In this document: piece after piece, positions 7,964-15,454 of the stretch
Numbering within the stretch: position 1 is the first letter of the stretch
Layout: every line of letters starts with the position of its first letter
Source: Alphaproteobacteria bacterium
Lineage (GTDB): Bacteria; Pseudomonadota; Alphaproteobacteria; UBA8366
Reading direction: 5' to 3'
DNA: 26,964 bases
Assembly (NCBI GenBank): GCA_029861675.1
Contig: JAOTYV010000025.1
Span: 1-26,964, forward strand
Notes under the pieces: model-generated
What the model was told of the DNA's origin: nothing
The model's database searches: none
Seen by the model: the letters and a program-made list of their open reading frames with translations, nothing else
Program-made: the position numbers and the translations under genes

Positions 7964-8440
7964 ATGCATCTCGACGGCTCATGCCATTGTGGCGGTGTCC
8001 ATTTTTCCGTGGAGGCCCCCGCGCCAGCACCCTATATGCGCTGCTACTGTTCCATTTGCCGAAAGACCGCGGGCGGAGGCGGGTTTGCGATCAATCTTGG
8101 CGCCGACGCCGGGACTCTGGCCGTTAAGGGCGCGGAAAATATTTCGGTCTTTCACGCCACCATCGATGGGGTGGAAAGCCCGGCTGAGCGCCGTTTTTGC
8201 GCGCGGTGCGGCTCGGCGCTCTGGGTCTGGGATTCGCGATGGCCGGATCTGGTCCATCCTTTCGCCAGCGCCATCGACACACCGTTGCCCGACCCTCCCG
8301 AGCAGGTCCATATCATGCTCGCGTCCAAACCCGGCTGGGTGCGTCTTGACGCTCGCCCGGATGAAGCTCTGCATGACGCCTATCCTGTTGAATTACTGGA
8401 AGAATGGCATCGGCGGCATGGCCTTTTCGAAGAGCGTTAA
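7964..8440 (+). CDS. GFA (glutathione-dependent formaldehyde-activating enzyme/CENP-V) family zinc protein
   Basis: This 158-residue protein has the GFA zinc scaffold: CHC at 7-9 (GSCHCGGV), CYCSIC at 27-32 and CARC at 79-82 (RRFCARCGSALW). These supply seven cysteines for the two zinc sites typical of the family. Members are named after Gfa, which was proposed to speed S-hydroxymethylglutathione formation, but most have no proven function; the C-terminal half here (PEQVHIMLASKPGW) follows the usual pattern. The ATG at 7964 is preceded by AAAGGGGG. It lies 76 bases after the hydratase gene and probably shares its transcript. Confidence 0.88.
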   Translation: MHLDGSCHCGGVHFSVEAPAPAPYMRCYCSICRKTAGGGGFAINLGADAGTLAVKGAENISVFHATIDGVESPAERRFCARCGSALWVWDSRWPDLVHPFASAIDTPLPDPPEQVHIMLASKPGWVRLDARPDEALHDAYPVELLEEWHRRHGLFEER

Positions 8441-8498
8441 CGGATTTTAAGGACGTTTGAGGGTATGCCATTCCCCATAGGTAATTGACCGCGATTTT

Positions 8499-8556
8499 GC
8501 CGCATCCGCGAATGCGGCGTCGATTCGAACAATATCTCTACGCCGGTATCCGGCGT
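8499..8556 (+). promoter_or_regulatory. Two perfect hairpins in the leader of the DUF262 gene
   Basis: GCCGCAT/ATGCGGC (8499-8505 and 8512-8518, 6-base loop) and ACGCCGG/CCGGCGT (8540-8546 and 8550-8556, TAT loop) are both perfect 7-bp stems. The second ends immediately before the AAGGGG that is a possible ribosome binding region for the ATG at 8578. The first could end the upstream transcript, though no T tract follows; the second could affect translation of the DUF262 gene. The structures are seen directly; the roles are inference. Confidence 0.5.
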
Positions 8557-8577
8557 AAGGGGCAGGGCAGTAGCGAC

Positions 8578-9714
8578 ATGGATCTTGATCAGACCGTCCC
8601 GGAAACGCCGGTGGAAGACGTCGAAGGCCATGACGATCCGTCGAGCGGCGCGTGGGGCGACTACACGCTCGATTCGGTATTCGTGCGGCAGGAATCGCGG
8701 ACCGTTTCCGACATTCTGGGCCGGATCGAAAAGGGCCGCTATGTGCTCGACCCGGATTTCCAGCGCGATTTCGTCTGGCCCGAGGACAAGCAATCGAAGT
8801 TGATCGAAAGCTGCATCATGCGCATTCCGCTTCCGGTGTTCTACGTCGCCGAAGCGAAGGACGGGCGCATCATCGTCGTCGATGGCTTGCAGCGGGTCAC
8901 CACCTTCCAGCGTTTCGTCGGCAATATGTTTCCGCTCAAGGGGCTCGGCTCGGAAGAGGAAAACGCACCGGAGCATCCGCTCGAGGGCAAGAAATTCGAT
9001 GACCTGGACGTGAATCTGCAAGAGCGCATCCTCGATACCCAGCTCATCATGTACATCCTCGACGATCAGGCGCCGGAGCGCGCCCGCCTCGACATCTTCG
9101 AGCGCGTGAACAGCGGCGTGCCGTTGAGCCGCCAGCAGATGCGCAATGCAATCTATAACGGTCCGGCGACGACCTGGCTGCGGGATGCGGCGGACAGTCT
9201 CGCCTTCCGGCATGTTTCCGGCCAATCCCTCAGCACGAAAACCATGCGGGACCGCGAGGTGGTCAACCGGTTCTGCGCGTTCTACCTGCTCGGCTGGGCG
9301 GAATACCGTGGCGACATGGAGGGATATCTCGCCACGGCGCTGAAGACGATGAACGGTATGTCCGAATCGGACTTGGCGCAGTTGCGCAAACGCTTCGAAC
9401 GGTCGCTACAATCGAATCGAAACCTGTTCGAGGAGCACGCCTTTCGAAAGTCGCTGGCGAGCGACGGCACGGATGCGGGGCGCAATATTTTCAATATTTC
9501 CCTGTTCGAGGTTTGCGCCGTCCTGTTGGCGCGCCTTTCCGAGGAGGTCACGCCGGACTCCGAACCCGGACGCAAGATTCGCAAGGCGCTGATCGAGTTG
9601 ATTGGGACAGACGAGTTTTCCTTCGCCATCACTTATTCCACGAACAGCACGCGCTCGGTTCAGGCGCGTTTCGAGCTTGCGGAAAAAGCGCTCGCCATTC
9701 CGAAACCGGAGTAA
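8578..9714 (+). CDS. DUF262 (GmrS/ParB-Srx-fold) domain protein
   Basis: This 379-residue protein carries a DUF262 domain. Key segments are VSDILGRIEKGRYVLDPDFQ (43-62), FQRDFVWPEDKQSKLIES (61-78), IPLPVFYVAE (83-92) and the nucleotide-site motif DGLQRVTTF (102-110), the family's DGQQR-type box. FERVNSGVPLSRQQMRNA is the second conserved block. There is no C-terminal DUF1524/HNH nuclease, so it is not a full GmrSD-type modification-dependent enzyme. DUF262 proteins are often defence-linked, yet the neighbours here (GFA, greB) are not. The start at 8578 leaves a leader of 137 bases; a TTG at 8485 and ATG at 8512 in the same frame are alternatives without good ribosome binding sites. Confidence 0.82.
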   Translation: MDLDQTVPETPVEDVEGHDDPSSGAWGDYTLDSVFVRQESRTVSDILGRIEKGRYVLDPDFQRDFVWPEDKQSKLIESCIMRIPLPVFYVAEAKDGRIIVVDGLQRVTTFQRFVGNMFPLKGLGSEEENAPEHPLEGKKFDDLDVNLQERILDTQLIMYILDDQAPERARLDIFERVNSGVPLSRQQMRNAIYNGPATTWLRDAADSLAFRHVSGQSLSTKTMRDREVVNRFCAFYLLGWAEYRGDMEGYLATALKTMNGMSESDLAQLRKRFERSLQSNRNLFEEHAFRKSLASDGTDAGRNIFNISLFEVCAVLLARLSEEVTPDSEPGRKIRKALIELIGTDEFSFAITYSTNSTRSVQARFELAEKALAIPKPE

Positions 9715-9749
9715 CATTCCTTTGGCCGTGCGCGCACGGCTGAGGCAAT

Positions 9750-10334
9750 GTGAGCGAACAGAGTCATGTCACCCGTGAGGGCGCTGCGGCAGCGATGAGC
9801 GAGGCTGTTTCCCGAGGATCGAAAAGCAAGGCGTCGGCGAGCGCACCGCGACCGGCTGCGAAAAACTATATTACGCCGCAAGGCTACGCGCGCTTGCAGG
9901 CCGAATTGCGGCACTTGCGCTCGGTCGAGCGTCCCAAGGTGGTGGAAGTGGTGTCCTGGGCCGCGGGCAACGGCGACCGTTCGGAAAACGGCGACTATCT
10001 TTACGGCAAGAAAAGGCTGCGCGAGATCGACCGGCGCACTCGCTTTCTCCTGAAGCGCCTCGAGATCGCCGAGATCGTCGATCCGGCGCAGCAGAAAAAT
10101 CGCGACCAGGTCTTCTTTGGCGCGACCGTCACCTACGCCGGCGACGATGACAAGGAGCGGACGGTCAGGATCGTCGGTGTCGATGAGGTCGGTCACGAGC
10201 CCGGCGAAATCAGTTGGATTTCACCGGTGGCCCGCGCGCTGTTGAAGGCGCGGGAAGGGGACGTGGTCAACATCCGGACGCCGACCGGGCCGGAATCGAT
10301 CGAGGTGGTCGAGATTTCCTACGATGATGCGTAA
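9750..10334 (+). CDS. greB: Transcript cleavage factor GreB
   Basis: This 194-residue Gre factor rescues backtracked RNA polymerase by stimulating transcript cleavage. The N-terminal coiled coil begins NYITPQGYARLQ (39-50). The acidic tip that enters the secondary channel is GNGDRSENGDY (73-83; Asp76, Glu79), and KKRLREIDRR (87-96) is the GreB rather than GreA version. The C-terminal FKBP-like domain (VFFGATVTYA to SPVARALLKAREGD) is complete. It has about 36 extra N-terminal residues rich in Ala, Ser and Lys compared with E. coli GreB. The GTG at 9750 has GAGG about 5 bases upstream; an ATG at 9795 would shorten the extension. Confidence 0.9.
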   Translation: MSEQSHVTREGAAAAMSEAVSRGSKSKASASAPRPAAKNYITPQGYARLQAELRHLRSVERPKVVEVVSWAAGNGDRSENGDYLYGKKRLREIDRRTRFLLKRLEIAEIVDPAQQKNRDQVFFGATVTYAGDDDKERTVRIVGVDEVGHEPGEISWISPVARALLKAREGDVVNIRTPTGPESIEVVEISYDDA

Positions 10335-10358
10335 TGCAGGGCGCGTTGCGGTCGTTGA

Positions 10359-10460
10359 CTAGACCATTTCATGTTCAAATTGACTCAAGTGAAATGGTCA
10401 CTCTCTTTGTTTATACGCAAATACGTCGTCGCGAACCGTTTCGGTTCGCTCGGGATTTGC
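10359..10460. repeat. 102-bp double-hairpin repeat, copy 2
   Basis: This is the second copy of the element at 181-282. Its outer arm is better preserved: GACCATTTCA (10362-10371) is the exact inverse of TGAAATGGTC (10390-10399). The inner palindrome reads TCAAATTGA here against GCAAATTGC in copy 1, a change on both sides that keeps the pairing. The second hairpin, with stem GCGAACCG and TTT loop inside GCAAAT/ATTTGC, is identical in both. It lies between convergent greB and sfsA, starting 24 bases after the greB stop and ending one base from the sfsA TAG. Confidence 0.88.
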
Positions 10461-10461
10461 T

Positions 10462-11178
10462 CTAAAGCCTCTCGATCGGGAGCGTCTCCGCCACGTCAAT
10501 GCCGTCCAGCCGTACATCACAGGCATAACACAGCGTTTCCACACCGCGTGTGATCGCAAGCTCGAGCGCTTCGGCGTAATCGGGATCGATATCCTCGGCA
10601 ATGCAAAAGCTGTCGCAATCCTCGCGCTGAACCAGATAGAGCATCACCGCGCGCGCACCGCTCTCCACCATATCGCCGAGTTCCACCAGATGCTTGGCGC
10701 CCCGCTTGGTGACGGCATCGGGGAATTCGGCGGCGTTCTCCCGCCCCGGCAGCCCGCGTTTCAAATTAACGTTCTTGATTTCCACGTAACACGGCGGCCG
10801 ATCCTCGTCGTCGAGCAGGATGTCGATACGGCTGTTCTGGCCATAGCGCACCTCGCGCTTCAGCGCGCCGTATCCGGTCAGCTCGGCGATGTGTCCCGCC
10901 TCGATGGCTTCGGCGACGATTGCATTGGGGTGGCTGGTATTGATGCCGACAAGATGCGCGCCGATTCGAACCAGCTCCCAGCGCCAATCCAGTTTCGCCT
11001 TCGGGTTCCGGTTGGGCGACAGCCAGACCTCGGATCCCGGATCCGCGAGCCCCATCATCGAACCGGGATTTGCGCAATGGGCGATGACAGTCTCGCCGTC
11101 CGCCATCTCGATATCGCTGAGGAATCGTTTGTAGCGCTGGATCAGGGTTCCCCGGGTCAGCGGGTCGGCAAATTGCAT
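10462..11178 (-). CDS. sfsA: SfsA family protein (sugar fermentation stimulation protein homologue)
   Basis: This 238-residue SfsA is close to the usual length of about 234. E. coli SfsA is a DNA-binding protein affecting maltose metabolism; the family has a nuclease-like fold. Conserved blocks are all present: ANPGSMMGL near the N-terminus, QNSRIDILL, CYVEIKNVNL (the Asp and E-x-K positions of the fold), FPDAVTKRGAKHL and MLYLVQRED. The ATG at 11178 fits family length; the frame extends to 11598 only as a shadow of the upstream gene. The GST stop is 14 bases upstream, implying one transcript. The stop codon abuts repeat copy 2. Confidence 0.92.
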   Translation of the reverse strand: MQFADPLTRGTLIQRYKRFLSDIEMADGETVIAHCANPGSMMGLADPGSEVWLSPNRNPKAKLDWRWELVRIGAHLVGINTSHPNAIVAEAIEAGHIAELTGYGALKREVRYGQNSRIDILLDDEDRPPCYVEIKNVNLKRGLPGRENAAEFPDAVTKRGAKHLVELGDMVESGARAVMLYLVQREDCDSFCIAEDIDPDYAEALELAITRGVETLCYACDVRLDGIDVAETLPIERL

Positions 11179-11192
11179 CGGTGGGCGTCCCG

Positions 11193-11801
11193 CTAAATCG
11201 CCGGCGGCATGGTCTTCTGCATCGACGGCCGTCGTTCGAATTCCTCGAACCAGGCGACCAGCTTCGGCCGGCCCGTACGCCAGTCGCAACCGGTATGGCG
11301 ATTGTCGCACCAGCCGAGCGTGCAGGCCAGAATAATGTGGCCGATCGATACCGGCCCGCTCAATTTGCCGTTGGCTGCTTCCCGCTCGAACGCATCGAGC
11401 GTGCGTTTGGCGCGCAGCATTTCCAGTTGCAGTACCGCTTCGGACGCGTCGTTCTTGCGCCAGGTTTCGCGAAACCACGCGACGATACCATCCATCATGC
11501 CCATGGCGAGCGAACGCAGACGTTGCTGCGGTAAATCGTCGGGTCCGAATCCCGGAATGACGTTGGCGCCGGGCTTCAAGCTGCTGAGATAGCCGCACAC
11601 CACCGAGGATTCTCCGATGATCGTGCCATCATCGGTTTCCAGAACCGGGACCCGGCCGACCGGACTGAATTGCAGGAGGTCGGCTTCAGGGTTCCGCAAG
11701 CTGGCTTCGACCAGGGTGATTTGGTTGTCCAGGCCCAATTCCGCGGCGAGGACGCGGGCGATTCGGGCATACGGCGATCCCGGCGTGTAGAACAATCTCA
11801 T
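11193..11801 (-). CDS. Glutathione S-transferase family protein
   Basis: This 202-residue cytosolic GST-like protein has an N-terminal thioredoxin-fold domain: MRLFYTPGSPYARIARVLAA (1-20, with Ser/Tyr at the glutathione end), GRVPVLETDDG carrying the cis-Pro, and ESSVVCGYL for gamma-glutamyl contact. The C-terminal helical domain contains the conserved 'GPVSIGHIILACTLGWCD' helix. The length is normal for the family. The ATG at 11801 starts exactly at the fold's first strand; GAGAG lies about 11 bases upstream, while the frame extends uselessly to 11918. The substrate is unknown. It is probably co-transcribed with sfsA, 14 bases downstream. Confidence 0.88.
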   Translation of the reverse strand: MRLFYTPGSPYARIARVLAAELGLDNQITLVEASLRNPEADLLQFSPVGRVPVLETDDGTIIGESSVVCGYLSSLKPGANVIPGFGPDDLPQQRLRSLAMGMMDGIVAWFRETWRKNDASEAVLQLEMLRAKRTLDAFEREAANGKLSGPVSIGHIILACTLGWCDNRHTGCDWRTGRPKLVAWFEEFERRPSMQKTMPPAI

Positions 11802-11914
11802 CGAGTCGACTCTCTTTCTTTTGACAGGGCAGGTTTTGCTATAGTGGAGTCTTGGGCGTGCGTCCGCTCGGTGGTCTTGGCTCCAACAAAGGGATCGGCC
11901 GCGACCGGTACGGA

Positions 11915-12925
11915 TCAATAGGTATCGAACATATGCTGAATCGCCGCCGGATCACGGGTCTTCGTTAGCGCCAGCATGAGCAGGATGCGCGCTTTCTGCG
12001 GCCGCAAGTTGTCGGCCAACACACAGCCCGCGGGCCGGCGGGATTTGACCTCGGCAAGCCGCCCGCTCAGGCCGCGCGTGCTTTGGGCGACAACCAGGCC
12101 TCGCGCGATTCCCGCTTCCAAGGCCTTGTGTTCCGCCGGTGTATTGAAGCCCGGCAGCAAGCCCGCCTGGACCAGTCCTTGCGCCCCTGCATCGGCGAAA
12201 GCGGCAACCGCCGCACCGTCCGCGCCGCCATAGGACATCGAGATGTCGACACGGGGCAGTGACTCCAGTCCGCGCACGTCGAATTCGGTGTCCGGTGCGT
12301 GGCGGCGCACCGGACGTCGGTATATCGCAATCTGGTCTGCATCCGCGTGACCGAGTGCGCCGAAATCCGGACTGCGGAATGTTTGCAGCCGCATTGTCGA
12401 GGTCTTGGTGACATCGCGCGCCGCGTGGATCTCGTCGTTGAGCATCACCAGCACGCCGAGTCCGCGCGCTTCCGGCGATCCGGCGAGACGCAGCGCGTTC
12501 ACGAGGTTGAGGCCGGCATCGGTGCTCAAGCTGCTCGCCGGCCGTTGTGCGCCGACGATAACGACGGGCATCTCGACCTTGACCGTCAGATTCAGGAAAT
12601 AGGCGGTCTCTTCGAGCGTCGCGGTGCCGTGCGTGATGACAATACCCGCGAGGTCCGGTGTTTCCGCCGCCAGCCGATGAACCGATTCATTGAGCTCCAG
12701 CCATTCCGCGGGACCGATGTCGGTGCTGCCGACCGCCCGGAACCGGACGGGCAAAATGTCCGCGACCATGTTCGTTTCGGGAAATTGCGCCAGCAGCTCG
12801 TCGACTTCGTATTTGATTCCGGTTTCCGAGTATGTGGCGATGTCGAGGGCGTCGCGCCCGACGGAGGAGATCGTCCCGCCGGTGCCGATAACGGCAACCT
12901 TCGGCAATTTTTTTTGGCTGGGCAT
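11915..12925 (-). CDS. Asparaginase/glutaminase-fold protein with altered active site
   Basis: This 336-residue cytoplasmic protein of the type I/II L-asparaginase family has no signal peptide. The first catalytic threonine is present (IGTGGTIS, Thr15), as are Ser67 (VGSTD), Thr101 in THGTATLEET (98-107) and Lys174 in RDVTKTST. The substrate-binding aspartate that follows the second Thr in asparaginases (THGTD) is replaced by Ala102 (codon GCG). That Asp holds the alpha-amino group of Asn, so a different substrate or a non-standard function is likely. GGGGAA precedes the ATG. A run of eight A (12908-12915, codons 4-6) is a possible slippage site. It is transcribed with, and 94 bases after, the PrpD-type gene. 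Confidence 0.85.
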   Translation of the reverse strand: MPSQKKLPKVAVIGTGGTISSVGRDALDIATYSETGIKYEVDELLAQFPETNMVADILPVRFRAVGSTDIGPAEWLELNESVHRLAAETPDLAGIVITHGTATLEETAYFLNLTVKVEMPVVIVGAQRPASSLSTDAGLNLVNALRLAGSPEARGLGVLVMLNDEIHAARDVTKTSTMRLQTFRSPDFGALGHADADQIAIYRRPVRRHAPDTEFDVRGLESLPRVDISMSYGGADGAAVAAFADAGAQGLVQAGLLPGFNTPAEHKALEAGIARGLVVAQSTRGLSGRLAEVKSRRPAGCVLADNLRPQKARILLMLALTKTRDPAAIQHMFDTY

Positions 12926-13019
12926 TGGCGGTTGTTCCCCGGGCTTATTTCAAGTTTTCCGTACTCTCGCATGATACGTGCGGGCCGACAATTTGACGCG
13001 GGTCTCCCGGCACAGCGGC

Positions 13020-14381
13020 TCACACCGCCGTCAAATCGATCAGTGCATCCACGGTCGCCAGTTTTTCGAGCCCATTGATACACCGCAACATTCCCTTGCG
13101 CTGGGTGCTGTCGAGCGTCCGTCCGGCAAGACGGTGAAACTTTTCCTCGATCTCGGTCTTGCTCGGCCCGCGTTCGATATCCGCCGGCGTTTGCCGGTGT
13201 TGCGTTTCGACGGTCTTGCCGTCGGTGAGCGTCGCCACCAGCCGGCAGCTGCGGGTCGCCGGTGCGACTTTGTCGAAAGCGTCCACCAGTTCGATCCGCA
13301 GGCGTTTCATCAATGCCGCGATATCCTTGTCGAGAAAGCGTTCGCGTTCGAAGGTTTCGGGCGTTACCTCACCGTCGATCAGCGCCGCCGCGACCGCGAA
13401 GGGGAGCGAATGGTCGGCCGTCTCCCGGGTTTTCGGGGACCACAGTGCCGGATCTTTCATCTGGGCGCCGAAATGTTTGGCATAGGTATCGATGCGAACC
13501 GTTTCGATATTCCGGATGTCGATTTTCTGCCGCAATTCCAGCGCCGCAACGATCGGAATCTGGATGGCGTCACGCACGGGAAACCGCTTGATATTGGTCT
13601 GGCCCACGGCGAATCGATGACCTTTGAAGCGTTGCGGAATCTTGACCGGATAGGGCTCGCCCATGGTTTGAGTCCAGACGCCGAAATCCCCTTCATAAGG
13701 ATTTTCAGGGCCGGTCATGCCTGCCTGCGCCATCATCGCCGCAAACAATCCCTGCTTCGCCGCATAGGGGCCGGCCATGCCCTTCCACATGGAGAGTTGT
13801 CCGGCGCGGGTTTGGTTCAGGGCGATATGCGGCACGAGCGCGAGCGCCAATGCATGGTGCATTTCCGCCTTGTTTGATCCGAGCATCCGCGCCGCCGCCA
13901 GGGCCGCTGCCGGAGCGCCGGCTACCGGCTGATCCCAGCCCTTGGCCTGGAATGGAACGGTGTCGCAGAACCGGCATTGGATTTCGTAAGAGATCACGAT
14001 GGCGAGCAATATATCCTTGCCGCTTGCCCCGGTCGCCTCCGCTAGCGCCAGCAGTGCCGGTATGTTGTCGGAAGGGTGCGCGGTGCTGGTCAGCAGATAG
14101 GCGTCGCTCATGTCCAGATACCGCACCATGGCGCCGTTCACCAGCGCGGCAAGATCGGGCGTCGTGCGGACCAAGGTGCCGAAAACGCGGGCGCGCGGGC
14201 CGTCCGCGACCGGGGCGGCGAGGCGCCGCGTTGCGCGGACGGGCGGCGCCAGAAATGCCGCCATGGCGCACCCCATGCTGTCGATCAGCCGGATTTTCGT
14301 GGCCGTGATCGCGGCGGCCGGAATGTCGGAGTAGGTGAGGTCGCTGGCGAAATTCACCAGCCGGTCGGCGGTTTTGTCCAT
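13020..14381 (-). CDS. MmgE/PrpD family dehydratase (2-methylcitrate dehydratase-like)
   Basis: The 453-residue, all-helical plus lid MmgE/PrpD fold is complete. The PrpD-type signature is RYLDMSDAYL (88-97) followed by HPSDN (102-106). Further family blocks are LAEATGASGKDILLAIVISYEI, RAGQLSMWKGMAGPYAAKQG and DHSLPFAVAAALIDG. PrpD dehydrates 2-methylcitrate in propionate breakdown; relatives act on other tricarboxylates or on cis-aconitate. The lyase-type gene diverges from it at 14528, supporting a methylcitrate-like role, but no citrate-synthase homologue is in the window. The ATG at 14381 has CAGGAG about 10 bases upstream; the longer frame to 14468 lacks one. Confidence 0.88.
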   Translation of the reverse strand: MDKTADRLVNFASDLTYSDIPAAAITATKIRLIDSMGCAMAAFLAPPVRATRRLAAPVADGPRARVFGTLVRTTPDLAALVNGAMVRYLDMSDAYLLTSTAHPSDNIPALLALAEATGASGKDILLAIVISYEIQCRFCDTVPFQAKGWDQPVAGAPAAALAAARMLGSNKAEMHHALALALVPHIALNQTRAGQLSMWKGMAGPYAAKQGLFAAMMAQAGMTGPENPYEGDFGVWTQTMGEPYPVKIPQRFKGHRFAVGQTNIKRFPVRDAIQIPIVAALELRQKIDIRNIETVRIDTYAKHFGAQMKDPALWSPKTRETADHSLPFAVAAALIDGEVTPETFERERFLDKDIAALMKRLRIELVDAFDKVAPATRSCRLVATLTDGKTVETQHRQTPADIERGPSKTEIEEKFHRLAGRTLDSTQRKGMLRCINGLEKLATVDALIDLTAV

Positions 14382-14527
14382 GCGCGTTTGGCTCCTGTGC
14401 GGCGATCTGGCGTACGGCCGGGCTGGGCCGGGCGGCGAATTGATTTTATAAATATCGTGGTCCGGCACGTCCCGCCGGCAACACTACACCAGCCCTTCAA
14501 TCGCCCGCAAAGCCAACGGAGAAAGCC
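14382..14527. promoter_or_regulatory. Divergent promoter region between PrpD-type and lyase-type genes
   Basis: This 146-bp region has a distinct AT-rich core (14439-14455, containing TTTTATAAATAT) in otherwise very GC-rich DNA. That is a natural place for back-to-back -10 elements. Exact promoter boxes were not resolved. Shared control of the two genes is inferred from the arrangement. Confidence 0.45.
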
Positions 14528-15418
14528 ATGAAGAATAAAGCCGCCCAGTTCAAAGAATTGCTCGAAGCCCCGGAAATTCTCGTCGCGCCCGGCATATTCG
14601 ATGGATTCAGCGCCCGCATCATCGAGGCGGCGGGATTCAAGGCGGCAACCATAACCGGCGCCGGTGTGTCGGAAAGCAATCTCGGTTGGGCGGATAAGGG
14701 CATCATGGGCTATGAAGAAAATCTTCGGGCGTGCCGGTCGATCGCCGCCTGCAGCAGCCTTCCGATACGCGCCGACGCGGATACCGGCTATGGCAACGCG
14801 GTCAGCGTGTATTTCACCGTGCGCGGCTTCGAGGATGCGGGCCTCGCTGCGATCATGATCGAGGATCAGGTTTGGCCCAAGCGCTGCGGCCATATGGCCG
14901 GCAAGGATGTGATTCCGGCGGATGAGATGGTGCAGAAGGTAAAGGCCGCAGCCGACGCCCGGCGCGATCCGAATTTCGTCATCATGGTGCGAACGGATGC
15001 AGCGGGCGTGACCGGCGTCGACGATGCGATCGAGCGGCTTAACATGTACGCGGAAGCCGGCGCGGACGCGCTGTATGCGGATGCCTTGTTGTCGCTTGAG
15101 GATATCGAGCGTGTCGCGCGGAGCGTGCCCAAGCCCTACGTCTGCAACATGGGTTTCGGGCTGCAACCCCGGCATACGACGCCGCTCGCCACGGCCAAGC
15201 AATTGCAGGGGATGGGCGTTGCCATGGTAACCTATCCCCGGATGCTTACCTCGGCGGCCGTGCGTGGCATGTTGAATGCCGTGGCTGCCTTCAAGGAAGG
15301 CGTGTTTGCCGACGCGCCGCTCGAGCGGCCCGACCTGCAAGTAAATTTCGAAGAGCTGAGCGCACTGATGGGGTTGCCGGAACTCGACGCGTTAGAAGAG
15401 AAATATACGGTTGATTGA
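14528..15418 (+). CDS. Isocitrate lyase/PEP mutase superfamily enzyme (2-methylisocitrate lyase-like)
   Basis: This 296-residue TIM-barrel enzyme is the same length as E. coli PrpB. DADTGYGN (83-90) binds the metal and substrate. WPKRCGHMAGK (116-126) contains the K-R-C-G-H loop with catalytic Cys120, the mark of lyases as opposed to PEP mutases. FVIMVRTDA and the following AIERLNMYAEAGAD complete the pattern. The expected reaction is cleavage of a 2-methylisocitrate-like acid to pyruvate and succinate, but carboxyPEP mutase/oxaloacetase relatives remain possible. The ATG at 14528 has CGGAG about 7 bases before it. Divergence from the PrpD-type gene suggests one pathway. Confidence 0.87.
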   Translation: MKNKAAQFKELLEAPEILVAPGIFDGFSARIIEAAGFKAATITGAGVSESNLGWADKGIMGYEENLRACRSIAACSSLPIRADADTGYGNAVSVYFTVRGFEDAGLAAIMIEDQVWPKRCGHMAGKDVIPADEMVQKVKAAADARRDPNFVIMVRTDAAGVTGVDDAIERLNMYAEAGADALYADALLSLEDIERVARSVPKPYVCNMGFGLQPRHTTPLATAKQLQGMGVAMVTYPRMLTSAAVRGMLNAVAAFKEGVFADAPLERPDLQVNFEELSALMGLPELDALEEKYTVD

Positions 15419-15419
15419 G

Positions 15420-15454
15420 GCCGGACGGCGGATCCGGCGGCGCGGTCACGCCGC
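15420..15454. terminator. Possible convergent transcript end (two short GC hairpins)
   Basis: GCCGGA (15420-15425) pairs with TCCGGC (15433-15438), and GCGGCG (15437-15442) with CGCCGC (15449-15454). They lie between the convergent stops of the lyase (15418) and kinase (15446) genes, and the second hairpin overlaps the kinase stop. No T tract follows on either strand, so this is only a weak candidate. Confidence 0.3.

Noticed and set aside
8578..10460. A complete antiphage island around the DUF262 gene
   Set aside because: No nuclease, methyltransferase, helicase or integrase lies nearby; the neighbours are GFA and greB.
11821..11845. TTGACA followed by TATAGT on the plus strand as a promoter
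   Set aside because: The spacer is only 13 bases and no plus-strand gene follows; probably chance.
14354..15340. 328-codon minus-strand frame across the lyase gene
   Set aside because: It is an antisense shadow of the lyase gene with no domain pattern.
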